Shown one piece after another: positions 19,328-27,275 of a stretch of 64,000 nucleotides of DNA. How positions within the stretch are numbered: position 1 is the stretch's first letter; each line of letters begins with the position of its first letter. The stretch spans positions 79,474 through 143,473 of the forward strand of contig NZ_ML178714.1 of NCBI RefSeq assembly GCF_004360145.1, given 5' to 3'. A program made the translations under genes and the position numbers. The DNA is from Aliiroseovarius marinus. GTDB taxonomy: Bacteria > Pseudomonadota > Alphaproteobacteria > Rhodobacterales > Rhodobacteraceae. The notes under the pieces are model-generated. The model worked only from the letters and a program-made list of their open reading frames with translations. It ran no database searches and was not told where the DNA came from.

Positions 19328-19636
19328 ATGAGCGGAATTCCCTATGATCAGCTGAAGGAAACACCCGGCGCGCGCGAAGGCGAAACGCCCGAGCACCGTG
19401 TAAAGCGTCTGGCCATGCGCTCGATGCGGCGCGGGATCAAAGAGATGGACATCATCCTGACGCGCTACGCGGATGATCATCTGGAAAATATGACCACCGA
19501 AGAGCTGGACCTTTACGAGGCGCTGCTTGGGGAAAACGATCAGGATCTCTATCAGTGGGTGTCGGGCCAGCAGGACGCCCCCGAGGCGCTGTCCGAGCTG
19601 ATCTCGCGGATCGCGCAGCACATGCAATCACGCTAA
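19328..19636 (+). CDS. sdhE: Succinate dehydrogenase assembly factor 2
   Basis: A small cytoplasmic factor that assists covalent attachment of FAD to the succinate dehydrogenase flavoprotein. The 102-residue protein carries the DUF339 signature RSMRRGIKEMDIIL (residues 31-44), containing the conserved Arg-Gly that contacts SdhA. Acidic helical segments follow (EELDLYEALLGENDQDLYQWV). A GGAAGGAT precedes the start. It sits in an operon behind the XRE regulator and away from any sdh genes in this window. Confidence 0.9.
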   Translation: MSGIPYDQLKETPGAREGETPEHRVKRLAMRSMRRGIKEMDIILTRYADDHLENMTTEELDLYEALLGENDQDLYQWVSGQQDAPEALSELISRIAQHMQSR

Positions 19637-19763
19637 GTGGCCACGGGGTACAGGGCGATTTTCCGAAAATTGTCCTGAACTCCGGCGCAGTTTTCCGCGA
19701 TATTTAACTGAATGTTCTTCTTTCAGGCTCAAGAGTCGTCTCAGTAACGGTTCGGAGAGACGG

Positions 19764-20261
19764 ATGAGCATGCATTTGCAAATCGGGCAAACGGTCAATC
19801 ATGGCTTTGTTGTGCAGTATCTTGAGGCGCTGGCGTTGGTCGAGCGTTTGCACAGGTTGCTCTTGGATGTGATCAAGGATGAGTTTGAGCGTGTTGGCGT
19901 TCTGGAAGTAAACGCGGTTCAGGCGCTTTTGCTGTTCAACATCGGCGACAACGAAGTCACGGCGGGCGAGCTAAAAAGCCGCGGCTATTATCAAGGCTCG
20001 AACGTCTCCTACAACCTGAAGAAACTGGTCGAGATGGGCTATATGCACCATCAACGCTGCGAGATTGATCGCCGTTCCGTGCGAGTGCGCCTGACAGAAA
20101 AAGGCCGTTCCATCCGTGACACTGTCGCAGGACTGTTCGAGCGTCACGCGGACGGGCTGCAGTCGCGGGATGTGCTGTCCTCGGATGGGATCAACGACAT
20201 CAATACCGCGTTGAAACGTGTCGAACGCTATTGGACCGACCAGATCCGCTATATCTATTGA
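19764..20261 (+). CDS. ldtR: MarR-family winged-helix regulator, LdtR-like
   Basis: A 165-residue MarR-type regulator. The recognition region is GELKSRGYYQGSNVSYNLKKLVEMGYMHH, followed by the wing RRSVRVRLTEKG. This version of the motif matches the LdtR group of alphaproteobacteria, which controls L,D-transpeptidase and cell-wall stress genes. No transpeptidase gene is adjacent here. The N- and C-terminal helices form the dimerisation part. GGAGAG lies upstream of the ATG at 19764. The ortholog call is inference from motif likeness. Confidence 0.75.
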   Translation: MSMHLQIGQTVNHGFVVQYLEALALVERLHRLLLDVIKDEFERVGVLEVNAVQALLLFNIGDNEVTAGELKSRGYYQGSNVSYNLKKLVEMGYMHHQRCEIDRRSVRVRLTEKGRSIRDTVAGLFERHADGLQSRDVLSSDGINDINTALKRVERYWTDQIRYIY

Positions 20262-20983
20262 GTTGCGTTTGGAAATGTTGGGGCGGGGGATGCTTTTGAC
20301 ACCATCACGCCCTGAACCTCGCGCAACAGTTTCTTGATCATCGCGGCTTCGAACTCTTTGAAGCTTTCGGCCTGCATGGTGAAACTGCCAAATCCGTGCA
20401 GCACATAAGCCTCGAAATACGAGGTAAGATCGCGTCCCGGTACAGATGCACCGACGACCAATGCGTTCACAACGACATTTCGTAGCCGCAGGTCCTCTTG
20501 CACGTCTTGCGGACGCGGGCCAGAGTTCGACTGCCCGTCGCCAGACAAGTCCAAGCTGTGGGACCAGCAGTCGGGGCGCTGTTGCAGCAGATCGGCCCCG
20601 AACAGCATGGCGCGTCCCAATCCGGTCGAGGGATCAGCAGGGACGCGTTCGGTTTGGCGCAGGACATTGGCAATGTCCGAGATCACAGTTTCCGAGGTCA
20701 GAGCAGTCCAGTTTTGCAGCACCCGCTGATTGCTTGGGCCGCTCCACTCGAAGACGCTCAGTTCGATAACGGTCTCGGACGAGGCCAAAAGTTTCTCGAC
20801 CACGTCGGGGCTTTCCAGCGCGGCAGCCAAGCCATCCAGTTGCAGGCGATACTCGTAACGGTCGACCGAAGCCGAGACGTCTAGCCCCAGCGCAAGCGCT
20901 TGCCGGCACTGGGGTTGGGACTGTGCCAAGTGCGGAAGCGTACAGGCTAATCCAATTGCGGCGATCCGCTTTAGAAAACGCAT
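20255..20983 (-). CDS. DUF1194 protein with von Willebrand A-like fold, secreted
   Basis: A 242-residue protein with signal peptide MRFLKRIAAIGLACTLPHLAQSQ. The mature part starts with ALGLDVSASVDRYEY, a DxSxS metal-ion-dependent adhesion site typical of von Willebrand A domains. It continues as DUF1194, with STGLGRAMLFGADLL and LDLSGDGQSNSG. Function is unknown; a periplasmic protein-protein contact role is likely from the fold. An alternative ATG at 21016 overlaps the gloA stop (ATGA) and may give coupled translation with 11 extra residues. It overlaps the tail of the ldtR-like gene by 7 bases. Confidence 0.85.
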   Translation of the reverse strand: MRFLKRIAAIGLACTLPHLAQSQPQCRQALALGLDVSASVDRYEYRLQLDGLAAALESPDVVEKLLASSETVIELSVFEWSGPSNQRVLQNWTALTSETVISDIANVLRQTERVPADPSTGLGRAMLFGADLLQQRPDCWSHSLDLSGDGQSNSGPRPQDVQEDLRLRNVVVNALVVGASVPGRDLTSYFEAYVLHGFGSFTMQAESFKEFEAAMIKKLLREVQGVMVSKASPAPTFPNATQ

Positions 20984-21015
20984 CGCACCCGTATCGAATG
21001 TGGCCTGTATCAGCA

Positions 21016-21444
21016 TCACCAGTGCCCGGAGTTTTCCATGCTGGCCCACGGCTCCTGCGCGGGCAGGGCGCCCCCGGCCTGCAGCAGCTCGACTGAAACA
21101 TTGTCCGGCGAGCGTACAAACGCCATGCGTCCATCGCGGGGGGGACGATTGATGACAACGCCGTTGTCTTGCAGATGCTGGCACGTGGCGTAAATATCAT
21201 CGACTTCGTAGGCCAGGTGACCAAAGTGACGGCTGTCAGACGGCAGCCCGTCATCGCCATCCCAGTTATAGGTCAATTCGACCGGGCAGTCGGGTTGCTC
21301 TGGGGGCGCCATGAAGATCAGCGAATACCGACCGGCTTCGTCATCTCGCCGCTTGGTTTCTACCAGTCCCAGCAGTGCATAAAACCGCATACTGGCCTCA
21401 AGGTCTTTCACCCGGACCATGGTGTGCAAATAGCGAAGTCCCAT
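21016..21444 (-). CDS. gloA: Glyoxalase I (lactoylglutathione lyase) / VOC protein
   Basis: Converts the hemithioacetal of methylglyoxal and glutathione to S-lactoylglutathione. The 142-residue VOC protein begins [22 protein letters not shown], with the first metal His and the substrate Arg. It has [23 protein letters not shown] with the second His, and SVELLQ with the final metal Glu. This is the glyoxalase I motif set. GGAGAG precedes the ATG. It leads a two-gene unit with the DUF1194 gene. Confidence 0.85.
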   Translation of the reverse strand: MGLRYLHTMVRVKDLEASMRFYALLGLVETKRRDDEAGRYSLIFMAPPEQPDCPVELTYNWDGDDGLPSDSRHFGHLAYEVDDIYATCQHLQDNGVVINRPPRDGRMAFVRSPDNVSVELLQAGGALPAQEPWASMENSGHW

Positions 21445-21597
21445 GTGTATCTCTCCAATTCAGGCGCAAGTGTTTGCGCCACCTTAGCATTGTCGCGCCG
21501 AAGGGAAAGGCGTGACATATTTTCCGTCATATCGCTGTTGGGCGGACGCCCGCACCTAGATATAGTGGCCGGGCATCCAACACACGAGAGATTCGTC

Positions 21598-22509
21598 ATG
21601 TCATTGAGCCCCGAGCAGATCCAGGAAATCGAAGAGCAACGCGCCCAGACCGGCACCACCCGCCGCGCCATCAGCGACGGGATGGAGAAACACCTCTATA
21701 CCGCGCATGAAGTGCTGGACCACGGCTTTGTCCGCGTGATCGATTATATGGGCGATGACGCCGCGATCTGTCAGGCCGCGCGGGTGTCTTACGGCAAGGG
21801 CACCAAATCGGTGCAGAACGACGAAGGGCTGATCCGCTATCTGATGCGCCACTGGCACTCGACCCCGTTCGAGATGTGCGAGATCAAGCTGCACGTCAAA
21901 CTGCCGGTCTTCGTGGCGCGCCAGTGGATCCGTCACCGGACCGCGAATGTGAACGAATACTCGGCCCGCTATTCGATCCTCGACCGCGAGTTCTATATCC
22001 CTGCGCCCGAACACATCGCTGCGCAATCGGTGGTGAACAATCAGGGGCGTGGCGCGACGCTGCAGGGCGAGGAAGCCGCCCGCGTGCTGGAGATCCTGAA
22101 GGCCGACAGCAACCGCGCCTATGATCACTATGAACAGATGATCTCGGACGAGGGGCAGGACGGTCTGGCCCGCGAACTGGCCCGCATGAACCTGCCCGCC
22201 AACATCTATACCCAATGGTACTGGAAAGTGGACCTGCACAACCTGTTCCACTTCCTACGCCTGCGCGCCGACCACCACGCCCAATACGAAATCCGCGTCT
22301 ATGCGGACGCGATCTGCAAGGTCGTCGCCGATTGGGTTCCCGCTGCATACGGCGCGTTCGAGGATTATCGTCTGGGCGGTGCCAATCTGTCCGGCCGCGC
22401 CATGGACTGCATCCGCCGGATGCTGAAAGGTGAGGAAGTTACGCAGGAGAACTCGGGCATGTCGAAGGGCGAATGGCGCGAGTTTGAGGCGGAGTTGAAA
22501 GCGGACTGA
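21598..22509 (+). CDS. thyX: Flavin-dependent thymidylate synthase
   Basis: Makes dTMP from dUMP using methylenetetrahydrofolate, FAD and NADPH. The ThyX signature [14 protein letters not shown] is present, preceded by [29 protein letters not shown] and [13 protein letters not shown] match the remaining family motifs. Length (303 residues) is usual for the alphaproteobacterial form, which carries an N-terminal extension. The ATG at 21598 is chosen because homology starts there; the longer upstream frame overlaps gloA. The next gene overlaps its stop by one base. Confidence 0.95.
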   Translation: MSLSPEQIQEIEEQRAQTGTTRRAISDGMEKHLYTAHEVLDHGFVRVIDYMGDDAAICQAARVSYGKGTKSVQNDEGLIRYLMRHWHSTPFEMCEIKLHVKLPVFVARQWIRHRTANVNEYSARYSILDREFYIPAPEHIAAQSVVNNQGRGATLQGEEAARVLEILKADSNRAYDHYEQMISDEGQDGLARELARMNLPANIYTQWYWKVDLHNLFHFLRLRADHHAQYEIRVYADAICKVVADWVPAAYGAFEDYRLGGANLSGRAMDCIRRMLKGEEVTQENSGMSKGEWREFEAELKAD

Positions 22510-23198
22510 TGGAGATTAATCTCGGGGTCTTTGACTGGGGTAGTGTTGCTGCACTGTCCTCGATCGTCATCGCGATCTTGGGGTTTGTCATCAACCACCG
22601 GCTCCATGAAATCTCTCGCCGGTCTGGGCGACATGAGCATCTGGCCGAGTTTCGCAAAGAAATAACGGCCTTTTCTGCCGATTTTTTGACCGCAGCATCT
22701 GAGGCGCAGGCCTTTGCCCAGTGTATTGGTCAGGGTGTTGTGGATGTTGATGAGGCTCGCAAGAAGGCTGCGCAATTGTCAGCACTTGTGGATCGTGGAC
22801 GGTTCCTGTTTCCGAACTATCTTCACGAAGATGATCGTCACGGGGCCGAAAAAGGCCCTGCTTTCGAGGGGTATCGCCGCGAGCCGTTGGATGCGATCAT
22901 GGCAGCCTATTTTGCGATGGAAAGCATCGCGCGCCCGGATGAAGCCGACCGGTTTCTTTGGAGGTCTTATCGCGAGCTGGTTCGGGCGGGTCAGCCCCAG
23001 AAGGATGATTTCAACAGGTTGGATCCGGCGTCGTGTATTTTTGAAGCGCGTCGCAGTTTCTTGAACTCGGTTGTGCCGAGCACGTTCCCGCGGGAATGGC
23101 GGACTTCTTTCTCGCGATTGTTGGGGCCGGTTGAGCCTCTGTCTGACAGCGAGCTTGATGAGCGTATCAACGCCACGCGAGAGGCTAAGAAGGACTAG
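22509..23198 (+). CDS. Membrane-anchored hypothetical protein
   Basis: A 229-residue protein that I do not recognise. One N-terminal transmembrane helix (VAALSSIVIAILGFVINH, residues 13-30) is followed by a basic, then mainly helical cytoplasmic part (HEISRRSGRHEHLAEFRKEI). Its ATG overlaps the thyX stop (TGATG), which suggests coupled translation. Base composition is slightly lower in G+C than its neighbours, which may hint at an accessory gene. No catalytic motif is evident. Confidence 0.65.
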   Translation: MEINLGVFDWGSVAALSSIVIAILGFVINHRLHEISRRSGRHEHLAEFRKEITAFSADFLTAASEAQAFAQCIGQGVVDVDEARKKAAQLSALVDRGRFLFPNYLHEDDRHGAEKGPAFEGYRREPLDAIMAAYFAMESIARPDEADRFLWRSYRELVRAGQPQKDDFNRLDPASCIFEARRSFLNSVVPSTFPREWRTSFSRLLGPVEPLSDSELDERINATREAKKD

Positions 23199-23199
23199 C

Positions 23200-23269
23200 C
23201 CGTGCCGCGCACGGGCAGCGCCCGACCTCCCCCACGGGAGGGCGCTTCGCACCCACCCGAGGTCGGGCG
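23200..23269. repeat. Hairpin-rich intergenic sequence with 11-bp inverted arms
   Basis: CGCCCGACCTC (23219-23229) is inverted at 23259-23269 as GAGGTCGGGCG, with an inner CTCCC/GGGAG pairing. A smaller hairpin, CCGTG-CCGCG-CACGG, lies just left of it at about 23200-23214. It follows the membrane-anchored protein gene. Possibly a dispersed palindromic repeat. Confidence 0.5.
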
Positions 23270-23324
23270 ATGCCCTCAGCGAACTTGGTGCTAGACAGGC
23301 ATTGCATCCGCACCCCACAAAAAC

Positions 23325-23353
23325 AAAACCCCGCAGCAATCGCCGCGGGGTTT
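23325..23353. terminator. Bidirectional intrinsic terminator before cspA
   Basis: AAAACCCCGC pairs with GCGGGGTTT around a 10-base loop. It lies between converging genes and could serve both. Confidence 0.8.
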
Positions 23354-23379
23354 CGCAATTCTATACGGTGAAGACTAAT

Positions 23380-23598
23380 TTAGCCCTGTACCTCAAGATC
23401 AACCGCCGACTGGCGACCGTCGCGACCCTCTTGCAGGTCGTAGGCAACCTTGGTGTTGTCGGCCAGACCGGTCAGGCCCGAACGCTCAACAGCCGAGATG
23501 TGTACAAACACATCTTTGCCGCCGTTATCGGGGGCGATGAAGCCATAGCCTTTGGTGGTGTTGAACCATTTTACGGTGCCGGTTTGTTTATCGGACAT
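23380..23598 (-). CDS. cspA: Cold-shock protein
   Basis: A 72-residue single-domain nucleic-acid chaperone. RNP1 is KGYGFIAP and RNP2 is DVFVHISAV, both intact; TGTVKWFNTTKG is the usual opening strand. The start at 23598 follows GGAGAAGCGGAT. Two successive acidic stretches are typical of alphaproteobacterial Csps. The 5' untranslated region may be long, as for other csp genes, but I cannot show this. Which member (CspA, CspE or other) it corresponds to is not decidable. Confidence 0.92.
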   Translation of the reverse strand: MSDKQTGTVKWFNTTKGYGFIAPDNGGKDVFVHISAVERSGLTGLADNTKVAYDLQEGRDGRQSAVDLEVQG

Positions 23599-23862
23599 AT
23601 CCGCTTCTCCTTTGTTTAACCCTGCATCTTGCGGGCTTTCGTTTGCAATCAGGTATCGTCCGACTGCATGAAAGGAGGCGGTAGATAGTTCTGTCTTACC
23701 CGTCCCAATGTGGGTACGGCGCGGCAAATTGCAAGGGAAACCTTTGCGATGCCGGGTTTGCAGCGGGTCTCTGCGTCCTTTCGTTTCGCGCCGATTACGG
23801 TCATAACAGGCGCTGGCGGCACATTGGGCGGGCCGCGTGACAGGAATATGACAGGGGGCGAA

Positions 23863-24198
23863 ATGCGCATCTGGGGACTGAAAAACTGTGACACCTGCCG
23901 GAAGGCTGTGAAGGCGTTGGAGGCGGCTGGACAGGCGCTGGAATACGTAGACGTGCGTGCCGATGGGGTGGACGCCGCTGATCTGGAGCGGTTTTACGCG
24001 GCTTTTGGGGAGGCTCTGGTCAACAAGCGCTCGACCACGTGGCGGGGCTTGTCCGAGGGTGAGCGGGCAGGCGAACCGGTTGCCCTGTTGGCCCAGCACC
24101 CCACGCTGATGAAGCGCCCGGTGATCGAGGCAGACGGTGCGTTGACGCTGGGTTGGGACGCAAAAACGCAGGCGCAGTGGTTGGAGACCGGCGCCTGA
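23863..24198 (+). CDS. ArsC/Spx-like thioredoxin-fold protein
   Basis: A 111-residue protein of the arsenate reductase ArsC/Spx/YffB family. MRIWGLKNCDTCRKAVKALE carries a CxxC (Cys10 and Cys13 by count from the chosen start), and the family ending contains PTLMKRPVIEADG with the substrate Arg. YffB-type members with this layout often lack proven arsenate reductase activity, and no ars genes are nearby. The start ATG at 23863 has AGGGGGCG upstream. An in-frame ATG at 23848 is a less likely alternative. Confidence 0.8.
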   Translation: MRIWGLKNCDTCRKAVKALEAAGQALEYVDVRADGVDAADLERFYAAFGEALVNKRSTTWRGLSEGERAGEPVALLAQHPTLMKRPVIEADGALTLGWDAKTQAQWLETGA

Positions 24199-24233
24199 TC
24201 CCCTATCTGGGATGAAAGAGCAGGAGAAATGTG

Positions 24234-24590
24234 ATGCGTAATGCCGCGTTGGTTTTGGGTGTGATTGCTGGTGTTTTGGGCATGATCGTCGGATTTTTTG
24301 GATATGGATACACGGAAGTGATCGACCGGTTCGGCGAGCTTCCGGACTTGGCCGAGCAGGTCGAACATCCCGGTCGCGTGCGGGCCTTTGCCCTGATCGC
24401 ACCGCTTCTGGCACTTGCCGGTGGTGCGATGGCGCGCTCGGTGGCGCAGATTGGGGGCGCGCTGATGTTGGCCTCGGCTGCGGGGATGTATTTTGCCTTT
24501 GGTTATGGTGTCTTCACCATGTTCCCGATTGCGCTGGCCGGATTGGGCGGGCTTTTGGCGCTGGCGGCGGTGAAGCCGGATCCGCATTAA
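24234..24590 (+). CDS. Small integral membrane protein
   Basis: A 118-residue hydrophobic protein with four likely transmembrane helices: residues about 4-24, 50-66, 68-84 and 93-111. Between the first two is a polar loop, TEVIDRFGELPDLAEQVEHPG. I do not recognise the family. AGGAG lies 7 bases before the ATG at 24234. It follows the ArsC-like gene by 35 bases and ends in a shared terminator. Confidence 0.7.
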   Translation: MRNAALVLGVIAGVLGMIVGFFGYGYTEVIDRFGELPDLAEQVEHPGRVRAFALIAPLLALAGGAMARSVAQIGGALMLASAAGMYFAFGYGVFTMFPIALAGLGGLLALAAVKPDPH

Positions 24591-24605
24591 TCGGGCGCCC
24601 AAAAA

Positions 24606-24632
24606 GAAAGAGCACCCGCAAGGGTGCCCTTT
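24606..24632. terminator. Intrinsic terminator between converging genes
   Basis: GCACCC-GCAA-GGGTGC stem (24612-24627) flanked by A-rich and CTTT sequence. It probably ends both the small membrane protein gene and the bufferin operon. Confidence 0.7.
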
Positions 24633-24655
24633 CAGGGACTTTACTCAGACACTGG

Positions 24656-25204
24656 TTACTTGAGCTTCAGCAGTCGGTCCACCGACAGCGATCCTGCGCC
24701 TTTCAGGACGGGGATCAGAAGGATGACGACCCAAAACAGGCGTTGATCCAGAATAAGGCTGTCGGGAATGCGGTCGAACCACGCGCCGAGGGTTTCGGCA
24801 TGTTGGATGCCTCCGTGGCCAAAAAGATCGGTCAGGCTTTGGACGATGACGAAGCCGATCATGCCCAACGAGGCCAGCCGGGTGAACAGCCCGATCACGA
24901 TCAAAAGCGGCAGGATGAACTCGGCCACGGTGCCAGCGAAGACAACGGCCCAGTGGAAGAAGGACAGGTCGCCCACATTATAGCTGACGGCCTCCATCGC
25001 TTTGGGAAAGATCTGCGCGTAGGCGCCCAGCGATGGCTTGAAAATGCCGAAAATGCCGGGGCCGACCTTGGTCAGGGCAGACGCCCAGAAATAGCCAAGT
25101 AGCGTCGCGGCAAAGGTGAAGCGTGCCAGTAAGGGCAGCACCTCGGGGGCGGCGCGGTCGGCCAGTCCGGCCAGCCGGTTGTGAATGTTCACCAAGGCTT
25201 GCAT
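24656..25204 (-). CDS. DoxX family membrane protein of the bufferin operon
   Basis: A 182-residue inner-membrane protein with four hydrophobic helices. FTFAATLLGYFWASALTKVGPG and FHWAVVFAGTVAEFILPLLIVIGLFTRLASLGM are the DoxX-typical segments. DoxX proteins often accompany MNIO/bufferin clusters, but their role there is not settled. GAAGGAAGG precedes the ATG. It is the last gene of the operon bufA-bufB-bufC-doxX; the gap to bufC is only 21 bases. Confidence 0.85.
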   Translation of the reverse strand: MQALVNIHNRLAGLADRAAPEVLPLLARFTFAATLLGYFWASALTKVGPGIFGIFKPSLGAYAQIFPKAMEAVSYNVGDLSFFHWAVVFAGTVAEFILPLLIVIGLFTRLASLGMIGFVIVQSLTDLFGHGGIQHAETLGAWFDRIPDSLILDQRLFWVVILLIPVLKGAGSLSVDRLLKLK

Positions 25205-25225
25205 GGTGTGTCCTTCCTTCTTCTA

Positions 25226-26011
25226 TTATGCCCGGTCTATGCCGGTTATTGCTTGCGCCGCGATCAGAACGGTCAGTGTGGCAGTCAGGTCGAAATCCGG
25301 GGTGTTGGACGTGGCCAATCCCAGAGTCGTGCCAAAACTGCGCCCCTTCAACAGCGACGAGATGAACTCGGCCGCGCCTTCCGGCAGCAAAAAGGTCTTC
25401 GGCTCGTACCCTATGCGCGAGATCAGGATGTCTTCGCCGCCTGCACTGGGTTGCGGGCCGTCTGCCATGTTGAAATCCCAGATGGATTTGGCGGGCCATT
25501 TGGCTTGCAGCACCTCACAGGCGGGGGCCAGCGTCAGATGGGCCTCCATCAACTCGTGCTGGCCAAGGGTAGTCAGCTCGGCCGGGTCAATCGGGTCTGC
25601 GTCGCCCGCGTGATAAGCGCGGCGCAGGGCCAGTTCCAAGCGGGCCACGTCGGGCAGATACTTCAGGTGCAACGTGCCGGGGAAGCTTTCCAGAAAGCCG
25701 GGCAGGGCCGCGCCGTAATGCATCATCAGTTGCGAGGCCGGCGGGTGGATGCGCAGATAGACCTTGGCCATCTCGCGGAAGAATTCTTCGCCCAACAGCT
25801 TGGTCAGCACCGGGAAGCCCGTCAGCATCGCCTCGGACAGGCTGTGCACCACGTTGTTGCGATAGACCGAAAAGCGCTTGGAGGCCTGCTGGCCATCGGG
25901 ATTGACCAGCCCCTCGGGCACATCGGCTTGTGCGTTCAGGATCGCGGCGCGGAATTCGGCCTGGGATACGGTGGCGCGGGCGGGCGCTTGGGGCAGTGTG
26001 TCTTGGGTCAT
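25226..26011 (-). CDS. bufC: BufC/HvfC-type peptide-modification partner (DUF2063)
   Basis: A 261-residue protein that in known systems binds the precursor and presents it to the MNIO enzyme. The N-terminal DUF2063 region is recognised from FRAAILNAQADVPEG and ASKRFSVYRNNVVHSLSEAMLTGFPVLTKLLGEEFF. Next comes HPPASQLMMHYGAALPGFLESFPG, also family-typical. The C-terminal half looks like a winged/RRE-like domain. Its ATG overlaps the bufB stop by 4 bases, so translation is coupled. The name assignment rests on sequence pattern plus operon context. Confidence 0.88.
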   Translation of the reverse strand: MTQDTLPQAPARATVSQAEFRAAILNAQADVPEGLVNPDGQQASKRFSVYRNNVVHSLSEAMLTGFPVLTKLLGEEFFREMAKVYLRIHPPASQLMMHYGAALPGFLESFPGTLHLKYLPDVARLELALRRAYHAGDADPIDPAELTTLGQHELMEAHLTLAPACEVLQAKWPAKSIWDFNMADGPQPSAGGEDILISRIGYEPKTFLLPEGAAEFISSLLKGRSFGTTLGLATSNTPDFDLTATLTVLIAAQAITGIDRA

Positions 26012-26886
26012 GCGGACACCATCAGGCTTTGTCCTGCGACAACGGCCTCCATCTGCGCGGTGGCGCGGGCGGCTTCGCTTTCCAAGATTTCCCAGTCGGG
26101 CACGTCATTGTCCCATTCGATCAGCGCAGGGCGCGCACCGGTGCGGGCAATGACGTGGTCAAACAGCGCCCAGACGGGCTCGTCCACTGGTTTGCCGTGG
26201 CTGTCGATCAGAAGCTTGCGGCCAAGTTCGTCCGCGTCTTCGTCGTGGCCGGCAAGGTGGATTTCCTCGACCAATTCCAGCGGGTAGGCGTCCAGATAGT
26301 CCAGTGCCTCAAACTCCAGATTGGTGGCCGAGATGAAGACGTTGTTCACGTCCAACAGTAGGCCACAACCAGTGCGGCGGGCGACTTCACGGATGAAGTC
26401 GGGCTCGGACCAGGTGCTTTCCGCGAAGGCCAAGTACGAAGACGGATTTTCAAGCAGCATCTTGCGGCCCAACAGGTCCTGCACTTCGTTAATATGCGCA
26501 GTGACGCGGGTCAGCGTGTCCTTGGTGTAGGGCAGGGGCAGCAGGTCGTTCAGGAACGCGCTGTCATGGGTCGACCATGCCAGATGTTCCGAGAAACTGG
26601 CCGGGTTCAGCCAATCCACCAGCTTTTTCAAACGCGCCAGATGTTCGGGGTCCAGTCGGGTTTCGCCGCCGATCGAGGCGCCCACACCGTGGACAGAAAT
26701 CGGGAAATGATCGGCCAGATGGCGCAGCTGCGCGATCTGACGTCCACCGTCGCCCATATAGTTCTCGGCGTGGATTTCCAGCCAGGTGACAGCACCGGGC
26801 GCGTTTAGAAGGTCTTGGAAATGCTGCGGTTTGTATCCAACGCCAGCGCCATCGGGAAGCGTTGTGGTATTGCGTTGGTTCAGCAT
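26008..26886 (-). CDS. bufB: MNIO (DUF692) multinuclear iron oxidase for bufferin maturation
   Basis: A 292-residue TIM-barrel iron enzyme. In described bufferin systems the MNIO converts core-peptide cysteines to thiooxazole-type groups. Visible metal-site segments are GAGVGYKPQHF, WLEIHAENYMGDGG, ISVHGVGASIGG, FSEHLAW, LLENPSSY, LLLDVNNVFI, EEIHLAGHDED and IEWDNDVP, which supply the His, Asp and Glu ligands expected of the family. It lies between the precursor and the partner gene, as expected. A GAAGGG precedes the ATG. Confidence 0.93.
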   Translation of the reverse strand: MLNQRNTTTLPDGAGVGYKPQHFQDLLNAPGAVTWLEIHAENYMGDGGRQIAQLRHLADHFPISVHGVGASIGGETRLDPEHLARLKKLVDWLNPASFSEHLAWSTHDSAFLNDLLPLPYTKDTLTRVTAHINEVQDLLGRKMLLENPSSYLAFAESTWSEPDFIREVARRTGCGLLLDVNNVFISATNLEFEALDYLDAYPLELVEEIHLAGHDEDADELGRKLLIDSHGKPVDEPVWALFDHVIARTGARPALIEWDNDVPDWEILESEAARATAQMEAVVAGQSLMVSA

Positions 26887-26981
26887 GTCAAAGCCCTTCG
26901 TGTTTTTCTTTGTTGGGTCGCTCTGGCCAAGCGAGGATGGCCAGAGCGGTTTTATGGGGACTAGTCAGAAATCCGTCCGGA

Positions 26982-27275
26982 TTAGCTGGGCAGGTTCATT
27001 TCGGTTGCGGTCAGCGAACCTTTGTGAACTTTGCCGTCTGCGCCAGTGATTTCCATGGTTTCGCAGGTGCCAGCCGGAACCAGTTTCCAAGCGTTGCCCT
27101 GATAATCAACGGTCGACGAACCGGCGCAGGTGGTGCCGGGGCCAGCTGCACAGTCATTCTGGCCTGCCAGCGACACGCCGAAGCATTTTTCATTGTCTTC
27201 AGCAAAAGCCGGGGCAGCGTTGGCAGCTACAGCAGCGGTGACAGCGCCCAGGATGGCTACAGTTTTCTTCGACAT
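26982..27275 (-). CDS. bufA: Bufferin-type precursor peptide (DUF2282)
   Basis: A 97-residue precursor with a Sec signal [20 protein letters not shown] and likely cleavage after AFA25. The mature peptide has four cysteines at residues 31, 42, 50 and 71, in the DUF2282 pattern EKCFGV[17 protein letters not shown]...[19 protein letters not shown]. Bufferins are periplasmic RiPP-type peptides that bind copper after MNIO modification. The tail after Cys71 is about 26 residues. It leads the operon with bufB and bufC. GAAAGGAAA precedes the ATG at 27275. Confidence 0.9.
   Translation of the reverse strand: MSKKTVAILGAVTAAVAANAAPAFAEDNEKCFGVSLAGQNDCAAGPGTTCAGSSTVDYQGNAWKLVPAGTCETMEITGADGKVHKGSLTATEMNLPS

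Noticed and set aside
23863-24198. Arsenate resistance operon
   Set aside because: Only the ArsC/Spx-like protein is present, with no arsB, arsR or acr3 nearby.
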